DNA of 64,000 nucleotides from Streptomyces sp. CNQ-509 (GTDB lineage Bacteria; Actinomycetota; Actinomycetes; Streptomycetales; Streptomycetaceae). Numbering within the stretch: position 1 is the stretch's first letter; every line of letters starts with the position of its first letter. Of this stretch, positions 57,925 to 64,000 are shown piece by piece. The stretch covers positions 5,873,001 to 5,937,000 of the forward strand of contig NZ_CP011492.1 in the NCBI RefSeq assembly GCF_001011035.1, read 5' to 3'. The notes under the pieces are model-generated. The model was not told where the DNA came from. It ran no database searches and was given only the letters and a program-made list of their open reading frames with translations. The translations under genes and the position numbers were made by a program.

Positions 57925-58638
57925 ATGCGGATACTCGCCGTGGTCTGGGACATCGACGACACGATCTTCGACCACTCGGGCGCCGAGCGCCGCGCCGCGC
58001 TCGAATACCTGACCGCGCGCGGGCTGCTGGGCCGGTACGCCTCGCCCGGGGCCGCCGCGGACCACTGGCACGCGGTCTCCGAGGAGTACGTGGACCGCTA
58101 CCTCGCCGGGGAGTTCACCTTCCTGGTCCAGCGCCGCGAGCGGGCCCGGGTGCTCGCCGGCCGGAGGCTGACCGACGCCGAGGCCGACGTCTGGATGGCC
58201 GGCTACCTGGCCGCGTACCGGCGGCACTGGCGGGTCTTCCCCGACGTCGTACCGGCGCTCGACGGCCTCACCCCGCCGCGCCGGCACGGCCTGCTGTCCA
58301 ACAGCAGCGCCCCGCACCAGGAGGAGAAGCTCCGCGCCATCGGCGTGCACGACCGCTTCGAGGCGCTGGTGTGCTCCGAGGAGCTCGGCATCGCCAAGCC
58401 CGCCGCCGGCGCCTTCCACGCCGCCTGCGCCGCCCTCGGGCTGCCGCCGGAGCGCGTCGCGTACGTCGGGGACCGTCCGGACACCGACGCGGCGGGCGCG
58501 GACGCGGCAGGGCTGACGGGGATCTGGCTGGACCGTCCGGGCGCGGCCGCACGGGTGGCCGGGAAGAGGGCCCCGGATGTGCGCCGCATCACCTCGCCCG
58601 GCCAGCTCGGGCCGCTCCTCGGTACCCTGGACCCGTAA
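57925..58638 (+). CDS. HAD-family hydrolase
   Basis: The 237-residue protein has the HAD motifs: nucleophile in VVWDIDDTIFDHSG (Asp9 with the acid-base Asp11), Ser in GLLSNSSAPHQEEKL, a Lys in GIAKPAAGAF and the acidic pair in VAYVGDRPDTDAAGADAAGL. The helical cap between motifs I and II is of the C1 type. It most likely hydrolyses a phosphate ester; the substrate is unknown. The start follows a TACCGT box, and the next gene on the strand is 219 bases away. Confidence 0.9.
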   Translation: MRILAVVWDIDDTIFDHSGAERRAALEYLTARGLLGRYASPGAAADHWHAVSEEYVDRYLAGEFTFLVQRRERARVLAGRRLTDAEADVWMAGYLAAYRRHWRVFPDVVPALDGLTPPRRHGLLSNSSAPHQEEKLRAIGVHDRFEALVCSEELGIAKPAAGAFHAACAALGLPPERVAYVGDRPDTDAAGADAAGLTGIWLDRPGAAARVAGKRAPDVRRITSPGQLGPLLGTLDP

Positions 58639-58654
58639 CGATCACCGCAGGTCA

Positions 58655-58735
58655 GGGGCGGTGCCGTCTCAGATAGTAGGAAGCCCGAGTATATGGCGAG
58701 ACAAGAACGCTGTGACGTCCTACTTTTGTAGGAGC
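58655..58735 (+). promoter_or_regulatory. AT-rich element with GTAGGA repeats ahead of 48-residue gene
   Basis: Within the 219-base gap, TCCTAC-TTTT-GTAGGA (58718-58733) forms a small hairpin or operator. A further GTAGGA occurs at about 58675 and TATATG (about 58691) resembles a -10. No tRNA-like fold was found. The element may control the following small gene; its regulator is unknown. Confidence 0.4.
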
Positions 58736-58857
58736 CGAACGCTCGCCGATCAGCGACGGTGGTCGAGGTCTGGCGCCTCACGCAGGTCACCCCTGCGGCG
58801 CCGCTCCCGCCCCAGCGGCGTCCCCACGTCTTCCCAGCGCCCCAGAGGAGCTGCCCC

Positions 58858-59004
58858 ATGGCTGCCACCACCACGGTCCGCCGCGCCCGCCACTCCGCCC
58901 GCACCGCGCAGAGCCAGGACTCCGCGATCGCCCGGAAGAACGCCGCCGCCGCGCTCCAGCGGGCGTTCGACCGCCGCGACAACGGCGGCGCGACCGGCCA
59001 CTGA
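58858..59004 (+). CDS. Small basic hypothetical protein (48 residues)
   Basis: AGAGGAG lies 7 nt before ATG 58858. The product starts MAATTTVRRARHSARTAQSQ, continues DSAIARKNAAAALQRAFDRR and ends DNGGATGH. It is basic, mostly helical, and has no membrane segment. The codon pattern, the good ribosome site and the conserved-looking upstream element make it a real gene candidate. I recognise no family. It converges with the phosphoesterase gene. Confidence 0.6.
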   Translation: MAATTTVRRARHSARTAQSQDSAIARKNAAAALQRAFDRRDNGGATGH

Positions 59005-59079
59005 GCCGCCGCCCCGCCACCGCCGCACCCGGCCCCCGCGCCACCGCCCCCGGGATCCCGGCCCGCGCGCGGCGTTCGC

Positions 59080-60642
59080 TCAGCGGCCCCGTACCAGCTC
59101 GAACCGGTCGATCCGCGTGCCGTCCTCGGCGTACGCGGCGACCCGCAGCGCGGGCGAGGTGCCGGGCCGGGACTCCACCGCCAGGAACGAGTAGCCGGTG
59201 TAGCGCACCCGCGACCACTCCACGTCCTCCGGCGCCTTCCGGCCGTCGCGCGTCCAGACGAAGGTGTGCACCACGTCGCGGTCGCGGCGCCGGCCCTCGT
59301 AGCTGTCCGGCGCGGTGAAGTCGTAGAGCTTGCGGCCGCCGCCGCCCGCGGTGACGTAGACCGCGCCGTCGCGCGCCGGGTCCGCGGAGCCGCCGGTCGG
59401 CAGCGGGCGGGTGAGGGCCCCGGCGCGCAGCGCGTCGGTGCGCTCGTAGACGTGGTTGTGGCCGTTGATCACCAGATCCACCCGGTGCCTGTCGAAGAGC
59501 GGCGTGAAGTGCCTGCGCACCCCGCCGTCCGAGGCGTGCGTGCTGGTGGAGTACGCGCAGTGGTGGAAGAAGACCACGACGAAGTCGACGCCGGGCGCGC
59601 CGCGCAGCTCCCCGAGCCGCCGGTCGAGCCAGCGCGCCTGGGCGCCGTCGGTGTAGCCGAGGTTGGCCGGGATCTCGTACGACACGTCGTTGGCGTCCAG
59701 CGCCACGACGGCGACGTTGCCGTAGACGAAGGAGTACGCACCGGGCGCCTCGCGCGGGTCGAACCCGTTGCCCGGCAGCGTCCAGCGGGCGCGCTGGCCG
59801 CCGTAGCCGTCGGGGGAGTACCACGCCTCCATGTCGTGGTTGCCCATCGCCGGCATCCACGGGACCCGCGAGGACACCGGGTCGATCTGCCGCAGGAAGC
59901 GGTCCCAGACCCGGGCGTCGTAGCGGTCGCTCTCCAGGCCGCGCCCGGAGTCCTCGGCGTAGCAGATGTCCCCGGCGTGCAGATGGAAGGCCGGCGGGCC
60001 GCCGGGCAGGTCGCGGATGCCCCGGGTGACGGCGCGGGCGGCGGATCCCGTGCCCTGGTCGCCGAAGGCGGTGAAGACGAAGCGCCGGGGCCCGGCGGGC
60101 GCGGTACGGAACGTCGCGAGGTGCCCGGCGGCGTCGGGGGAGGCGGGGTCGAACCCGTCGTGGCCGAGGCCGTAGACGTACGCCGTGCCGGGCGCGAGGC
60201 CGTCGAGCGCGGCGTGCACGTAGTGCTGCTCCACCGCCGGGAGGCCGCTGAGCGCCGGGGTCTTCAGCGGCCGGATCTCCGCCTCGACGCGCTCGCCGAG
60301 GCCGCCGTCCTGGGTGCCGAAGCGCACGTACGGCCGGCGCACCGGCAGCGGGAGCTGCCAGCCCACCCGCATCTGGCTGCGCGGGTCGGCGCCGAACGCC
60401 AGATGCCGGCCGAACGCCGCCGCACCGGAGGGCGCGGGGCCGGCGGAGCGCGCCGGGGAGTCGTCCATACGGCCGGGGCCGCCGCCGTCGCCGCACCCGG
60501 CGAGGAACAGCCCGCCGGCCAGACCGCCGGCGCCGGTGACGACGCGGCGCCGGGAGAGCGCGCGGCGCAGGTACTCGTGCTGTTCGGCCATGCTCATGCT
60601 GCGGGCGAGCCGTGGGGGGATGCCGAAGCCGGGGGTCTCCAT
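59080..60642 (-). CDS. Purple-acid-phosphatase-like metallophosphoesterase, Tat-exported lipoprotein candidate
   Basis: The 520-residue protein starts at 60642, 7 nt after AATGCT on the minus strand. The N-terminus has a twin-arginine signal (SRRRVVTGAGGLAGGLF) and a lipobox-like LAGC. A fibronectin-type N-terminal domain (MRVGWQLPLPVRRPYVRFG) is followed by five metal-binding motifs in order: FGDQGTG, GDICYAED, GNHDMEAW, FFHHCAYS and INGHNHVYER. This matches purple acid phosphatases, which cleave phosphate esters outside the cell. It is divergent from leuB, with no functional link apparent. Confidence 0.9.
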   Translation of the reverse strand: METPGFGIPPRLARSMSMAEQHEYLRRALSRRRVVTGAGGLAGGLFLAGCGDGGGPGRMDDSPARSAGPAPSGAAAFGRHLAFGADPRSQMRVGWQLPLPVRRPYVRFGTQDGGLGERVEAEIRPLKTPALSGLPAVEQHYVHAALDGLAPGTAYVYGLGHDGFDPASPDAAGHLATFRTAPAGPRRFVFTAFGDQGTGSAARAVTRGIRDLPGGPPAFHLHAGDICYAEDSGRGLESDRYDARVWDRFLRQIDPVSSRVPWMPAMGNHDMEAWYSPDGYGGQRARWTLPGNGFDPREAPGAYSFVYGNVAVVALDANDVSYEIPANLGYTDGAQARWLDRRLGELRGAPGVDFVVVFFHHCAYSTSTHASDGGVRRHFTPLFDRHRVDLVINGHNHVYERTDALRAGALTRPLPTGGSADPARDGAVYVTAGGGGRKLYDFTAPDSYEGRRRDRDVVHTFVWTRDGRKAPEDVEWSRVRYTGYSFLAVESRPGTSPALRVAAYAEDGTRIDRFELVRGR

Positions 60643-60649
60643 ATGGCCG

Positions 60650-60655
60650 AGCATT
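60650..60655 (-). promoter_or_regulatory. Candidate -10 for metallophosphoesterase gene (leaderless layout)
   Basis: On the minus strand this reads AATGCT, followed by 7 nt and ATG at 60642. Confidence 0.4.
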
Positions 60656-60760
60656 CCCCCTCGTTGCCGGCGCACCGGAGAACCGCGGCCGTCGGCGTGG
60701 TGAACGCCCGCGGTCTGTCCACATCCCGGACGGCGGTGTCATCCCGCAAGACGTAGCGCG

Positions 60761-60766
60761 TAGGCT
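60761..60766 (+). promoter_or_regulatory. Candidate -10 for leuB (leaderless layout)
   Basis: TAGGCT is followed by 7 nt and ATG 60774, with no ribosome site in between. Confidence 0.55.
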
Positions 60767-60773
60767 CCCCCAC

Positions 60774-61814
60774 ATGTCTCGCAGCATTCGTCTCGCGTCC
60801 ATTCCCGGCGACGGCATCGGCCCGGAGGTCGTGGCCCAGGGCCTGAAAGTGCTCTCCGCCGTCCTGCCGCAGGACGTGAAGCTGGAGACCGAGAGCTACG
60901 ATCTGGGCGCCCGGCGCTGGCACGCCACCGGCGAGACCCTGCCGGACGCGGAGCTGACCGCCCTCAAGGACTTCGACGCGATCCTGCTCGGCGCCATCGG
61001 CGACCCCTCGGTGCCGTCCGGCGTGCTGGAGCGCGGGCTGCTGCTGAAGCTGCGCTTCGCCTTCGACCACTACGTGAACCTGCGCCCGTCGAAGCTCTTC
61101 CCGGGCACCGAGACCCCGCTCGCCGGCCGCCCCGCCATCGACTTCGTCGTCGTCCGCGAGGGCACCGAGGGGCCGTACACCGGCAACGGCGGCAGCCTGC
61201 GCACCGGCACCCCGGCCGAGGTCGCCACCGAGGTGAGCGTCAACACCGCGTACGGCGTGGAGCGCGTGGTCCGGGACGCGTTCGAGCGCGCCCAGGCCCG
61301 CCCGCGCAGGAAGCTGACGCTCGTGCACAAGAACAACGTGCTCGTGTACGCCGGCCACCTGTGGAAGGACACCTTCGACCGGGTCGGCGCCGAGTACCCC
61401 GACGTCACCACGGACTACCTGCACGTCGACGCCGCGACGATCTTCCTCACCACCCGGCCCGAGCGGTTCGACGTGATCGTCACCGACAACCTCTTCGGCG
61501 ACATCCTCACCGACCTGGCCGCCGCCATCAGCGGCGGCATCGGTCTCGCCGCCTCCGGGAACATCAACCCGGCCGGCGCCTTCCCGTCGATGTTCGAGCC
61601 GGTCCACGGCTCCGCGCCGGACATCGCCGGCACCGGCAAGGCCGACCCGACGGCCACGGTCCTGTCGGTCGCCCTGCTGCTGCGCCACCTCGGCTACGCC
61701 GCGCAGGCCGCCCGCGTCGAGAAGGCCGTCGAGGCCGACCTCGCCGCGCGGGGCTCCGCTGCGCGCACCACGGACGAGATCGGCGACGCGCTCGCCGCCC
61801 GAGTATCCGGCTGA
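60774..61814 (+). CDS. leuB: 3-isopropylmalate dehydrogenase
   Basis: The 346-residue enzyme oxidatively decarboxylates 3-isopropylmalate in leucine synthesis. It begins IRLASIPGDGIGPEVVAQGL and has the substrate-binding FVVVREGTEGPYTGNGG, the Lys in LVHKNNVL, the metal-binding VTDNLFGDILTDLAAAISGG and the NAD loop FEPVHGSAPDIAGTGKADP. The start at ATG 60774 follows a TAGGCT box; the frame is open for longer upstream but without family sequence. It ends before an 11-bp terminator stem. Confidence 0.96.
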   Translation: MSRSIRLASIPGDGIGPEVVAQGLKVLSAVLPQDVKLETESYDLGARRWHATGETLPDAELTALKDFDAILLGAIGDPSVPSGVLERGLLLKLRFAFDHYVNLRPSKLFPGTETPLAGRPAIDFVVVREGTEGPYTGNGGSLRTGTPAEVATEVSVNTAYGVERVVRDAFERAQARPRRKLTLVHKNNVLVYAGHLWKDTFDRVGAEYPDVTTDYLHVDAATIFLTTRPERFDVIVTDNLFGDILTDLAAAISGGIGLAASGNINPAGAFPSMFEPVHGSAPDIAGTGKADPTATVLSVALLLRHLGYAAQAARVEKAVEADLAARGSAARTTDEIGDALAARVSG

Positions 61815-61877
61815 CCGCCGGGACCACACACGCTCGCTGCGGCCGGCCCGGCCGGTCAGGTTTCTCCGTACGGCCGA

Positions 61878-61902
61878 CGACCCTGCCCTCCGGGCGGGGT
61901 CG
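61878..61902 (+). terminator. Terminator after leuB
   Basis: CGACCCTGCCC (61878-61888) pairs with GGGCGGGGTCG (61892-61902), one G-T pair, loop TCC. Confidence 0.7.
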
Positions 61903-61942
61903 GTGCGACGATGACCCTTCGGGCCGCGTACCACCGCCACGC

Positions 61943-61970
61943 TTGCCGCTGCCCGCGCCCCCGTCATAAT
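61943..61970 (+). promoter_or_regulatory. Candidate ilvE promoter
   Basis: TTGCCG (61943-61948) and CATAAT (61965-61970) are 16 bases apart, about 115 bases before the ilvE start. The leader contains GTCCT-N16-AGGAC (62007-62032) and a GTACC/GGTAC pair that may fold. Confidence 0.5.
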
Positions 61971-62085
61971 CGAGAGCGGGGCCGCGGCACGGGGTAATGC
62001 TCGGACGTCCTAGTACCTTCGGGTGCGAGGACCTCGGTACGGGACGCGGTCCGCCACCCACCGAACGGTGAAGGACACGAATCTC

Positions 62086-63180
62086 ATGACCACGATCGAG
62101 CTCAAGCCGTCCGCGCACCCGCTGTCCGACGCGGAGCGCGAGGCGATCCTCACCAACCCCGGCTTCGGCAAGCACTTCACCGACCACATGGTCACGATCA
62201 AGTGGACCGAAGGCCGCGGCTGGCACGACGCGCAGCTCCAGCCGTACGCGCCGCTCACCCTCGACCCGGCGACGATGGCGCTGCACTACGGGCAGTCCAT
62301 CTTCGAGGGGCTGAAGGCATACCGGCAGCCGGACGGCAGCGTCCGCACCTTCCGGCCCGACGCCAACGCGCGCCGCTTCCAGCTCTCCGCGCGCCGGCTG
62401 GCGATGCCGGAGCTGCCGGTCGAGACCTTCGTGGCGGCCATCGACGCGCTGGTGCGCCAGGACAAGGCGTGGGTGCCGGGCACCGGCGAGGAGTCGCTCT
62501 ACCTGCGCCCCTTCATGTTCGCCACCGAGGTCGGCCTCGGCGTGAACTCCCCGGCGCACGAATACCTGTTCATGGTCCTGGCCTCGCCCGCGGGCGCGTA
62601 CTTCACGGGCGGCATCAAGCCGGTGTCGGTCTGGCTCACCGAGGAGTACGTGCGCGCCGCGCCCGGCGGCACCGGCGAGGCCAAGTGCGCGGGCAACTAC
62701 GCGGGCGCGATGGCCGCCACCCTCCAGGCCGTCCAGCAGGGCTGCGACCAGGTGGTGTGGCTGGACGCGGTGGAGCGCCGGTGGATCGAGGAGATGGGCG
62801 GGATGAACCTCTACTTCGTCCGGGGCGAGGGCCCCGAGGCGGAGGTGGTCACGCCCGAGCTGACCGGCACGCTGCTGCCGGGCATCACGCGCGACTCGCT
62901 GCTGACCATCGCCGCCGGCCTCGGCTACCGGACCGGCGAGGTGCGGATCTCCAAGGAGGAGTGGCAGGCCGGCTGCCTGGACGGCACGATCTCGGAGACC
63001 TTCGCGTGCGGCACGGCGGCGGTCATCACGCCGGTGGGGCACGCCAAGTCGAGCACGGCGGAGTGGACGGTCGCCGACGGGTCGATGGGGCCGGTCACGG
63101 CGCGGCTGCGGAAGGCGCTGGTCGACGTGCAGACGGGGCAGGCGGCGGACCCGCACGGGTGGATGCACGAGCTGGGCTGA
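62086..63180 (+). CDS. ilvE: Branched-chain amino acid aminotransferase
   Basis: The 364-residue class IV PLP transaminase interconverts branched-chain amino acids and their 2-keto acids. It has ALHYGQSIFEGLKAYR, YLRPFMFATEVGLGV, the PLP Lys in GEAKCAGNYAG (Lys200), VVWLDAVERRWIEEMGGMNLYFV and the phosphate-binding FACGTAAVITPVG. ATG 62086 is preferred over GTG 62023 because GAAGGA lies 10 nt upstream and the protein begins in the family's usual place. It completes the window's branched-chain set with ilvB/N/C and leuB and feeds branched fatty-acid primers in Streptomyces. Confidence 0.96.
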   Translation: MTTIELKPSAHPLSDAEREAILTNPGFGKHFTDHMVTIKWTEGRGWHDAQLQPYAPLTLDPATMALHYGQSIFEGLKAYRQPDGSVRTFRPDANARRFQLSARRLAMPELPVETFVAAIDALVRQDKAWVPGTGEESLYLRPFMFATEVGLGVNSPAHEYLFMVLASPAGAYFTGGIKPVSVWLTEEYVRAAPGGTGEAKCAGNYAGAMAATLQAVQQGCDQVVWLDAVERRWIEEMGGMNLYFVRGEGPEAEVVTPELTGTLLPGITRDSLLTIAAGLGYRTGEVRISKEEWQAGCLDGTISETFACGTAAVITPVGHAKSSTAEWTVADGSMGPVTARLRKALVDVQTGQAADPHGWMHELG

Positions 63181-63190
63181 GGCAGGGGCC

Positions 63191-63223
63191 GGGGGCCGCT
63201 GCCGGGCTGCGGCGGCGGCCCCC
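63191..63223. terminator. Terminator between convergent ilvE and protease genes
   Basis: GGGGGCCGC (63191-63199) pairs exactly with GCGGCCCCC (63215-63223), followed by TTCGTG; loop 15 bases. Confidence 0.65.
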
Positions 63224-63249
63224 TTCGTGCCGTGGTGCGCTGCCGTGCG

Positions 63250-64000
63250 TCAGTAGACGCTCACACCGTACGCGCTGAGCGCCTCGGTGACCGGCTGGTG
63301 GATGGCGGAGCCGTTGGTGCCGGAGCAGCCCGAGCTGCCGGAGTGGATGCCGTACGCGACGTTGCCCGAGAAGTGGGCGCCGCCGCTGTCGCCGCCGGCG
63401 GAGCAGGCGGTGGTGCGGACCATGTTGTAGACGGGGCCGTCGCTGTAGTTGACGGTCACGTTCACCGCGGTCACGGTGCCGCTGGTGACCTGGGTGGTGG
63501 AGCCGCTCTTCTGGATGGCCTGGCCGACGACGGCGTTGGCGGCGCTGGAGATGTCCCGGGTGCTGCCGTTGTAGAGGTTCACGGTGCCCGCGGGGGAGGA
63601 GCCGTCGGTGTAGCGGACGATGCCGTAGTCGTTGGTCGGGAAGCTGGTGCCCTCGCGGGTGCCGATGGCCGCGCCGCCGCTGGTGGCCGACCAGGAGGCG
63701 CCGGCGTTGGTGCAGTGGCCCGCGGTGACGAAGTAGCGGGCGTTGTTCTTGGTCACGTTGAACGCCGCGGAGCAGCGGTAGCCGCCGCCGTAGATCGCGT
63801 CGCCGCCGAGCACCTCTTTCTTGAACGCTCCGGGTACCCGCTCCACCCGGGCCGCGCCGTCGAGGCTCTTCGCGACGCGCTTCAGCTTCGCGTACTCGGC
63901 GGCGGAGACGGTGGAGTCGGCCTGCACGGCGATCTGGTTGGTGGCCGGATCGACACCCCAGGAGGTGCCGGTGATCTTCGCCCGGTCCTCGAAGGCGCCC
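63250..64000 (-). CDS. Streptogrisin-like S1 serine protease (5' end outside window)
   Basis: About 250 residues are visible, ending in GVSVY and a TGA stop; the signal peptide and the first part of the propeptide lie beyond the right edge. The visible propeptide end (TGTSWGVDPATNQIAVQADS, then TVSAAEYAKLKRV) matches streptogrisin precursors. The mature chain has the catalytic triad His in FVTAGHCTN, Asp in TNDYGIVRY and Ser in SAGGDSGGAHF, and Cys residues placed for the usual disulfides (YRCSAAF with GHC; TTACSAGG with SGCSG). It should be secreted and self-processed. There is no sign of truncation at the C-terminus. Confidence 0.92.
   Translation of the reverse strand, partial: GAFEDRAKITGTSWGVDPATNQIAVQADSTVSAAEYAKLKRVAKSLDGAARVERVPGAFKKEVLGGDAIYGGGYRCSAAFNVTKNNARYFVTAGHCTNAGASWSATSGGAAIGTREGTSFPTNDYGIVRYTDGSSPAGTVNLYNGSTRDISSAANAVVGQAIQKSGSTTQVTSGTVTAVNVTVNYSDGPVYNMVRTTACSAGGDSGGAHFSGNVAYGIHSGSSGCSGTNGSAIHQPVTEALSAYGVSVY

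Noticed and set aside
58639..58857. Possible tRNA or small RNA gene
   Set aside because: There is no T-arm sequence, no 7-5-5-5 stem order and no CCA-type acceptor fit. Only a short TCCTAC/GTAGGA stem is present.

Overview
The window is a high-GC actinomycete chromosome, almost certainly Streptomyces or a close relative. The coding bias is extreme toward G or C in third positions, GTG starts are common, Tat and lipoprotein signals are present, and there is a streptogrisin-type protease. From memory, the gene order matches the S. coelicolor core region SCO5476 to SCO5523 (peptide ABC transporter, mnmA, ligA, rmdB, gatCAB, ilvBNC, serA, leuB, ilvE). No tRNA, rRNA, transposase, phage gene or CRISPR array was found, and both window ends cut through a gene.

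Layout. 1-5466: a Dpp/Opp-type peptide importer (permease fragment, lipoprotein binding protein, second permease, two ATPases), with a 14-bp hairpin between the binding protein and the next permease. 5494-14219: a TRIC-like membrane protein, cysteine desulfurase, a divergent cell-wall amidase, mnmA, a LOG-family protein, an SDR, a MetE-like protein and ligA. 14369-20255: the c-di-GMP enzyme RmdB, then gatC-gatA-small ORF-gatB. 20380-37130: accessory-looking regulatory block with an MMPL transporter, a membrane protein and four large LAL-type (MalT-like ATPase plus LuxR) regulators. Two of the four are each preceded by a paralogous 51-56-residue basic protein, and those two small genes share a collinear upstream region. 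37303-43812: a glucose/sorbosone dehydrogenase-like lipoprotein, an aldo/keto reductase, a D-2-hydroxyacid dehydrogenase and a PAS-GGDEF protein with a decayed EAL domain. 43834-49603: branched-chain amino acid and serine synthesis (ilvB leader peptide and attenuator, ilvB, ilvN, ilvC, serA). 49770-59004: a TetR/MFS pair, PucR divergent from proline dehydrogenase and pruA with a shared palindrome, a glutamate-synthase-like protein, a HAD hydrolase and a 48-residue protein. 59080-64000: a Tat-exported purple-acid-phosphatase-like enzyme, leuB, ilvE and a streptogrisin-like protease running off the right edge.

How the genes work together. Cysteine desulfurase can supply sulfur to MnmA for tRNA 2-thiouridine; GatCAB makes Gln-tRNA(Gln) and/or Asn-tRNA(Asn). 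IlvB/N, IlvC, LeuB and IlvE belong to one branched-chain pathway, with classic leader-peptide attenuation at ilvB. Proline dehydrogenase and PruA convert proline to glutamate under a likely PucR switch. RmdB and the second GGDEF protein are opposing c-di-GMP candidates about 25 kb apart.

The most notable observations are the duplicated small-protein/LAL module with its conserved upstream blocks spaced at 33 bp, and a recurring layout in which a -10-like hexamer lies 6-9 nt (usually 7) before the start codon of many genes here. The second observation suggests widespread leaderless transcription and also fixes several start codons. All functional calls rest on sequence motifs read by eye; no searches were run.
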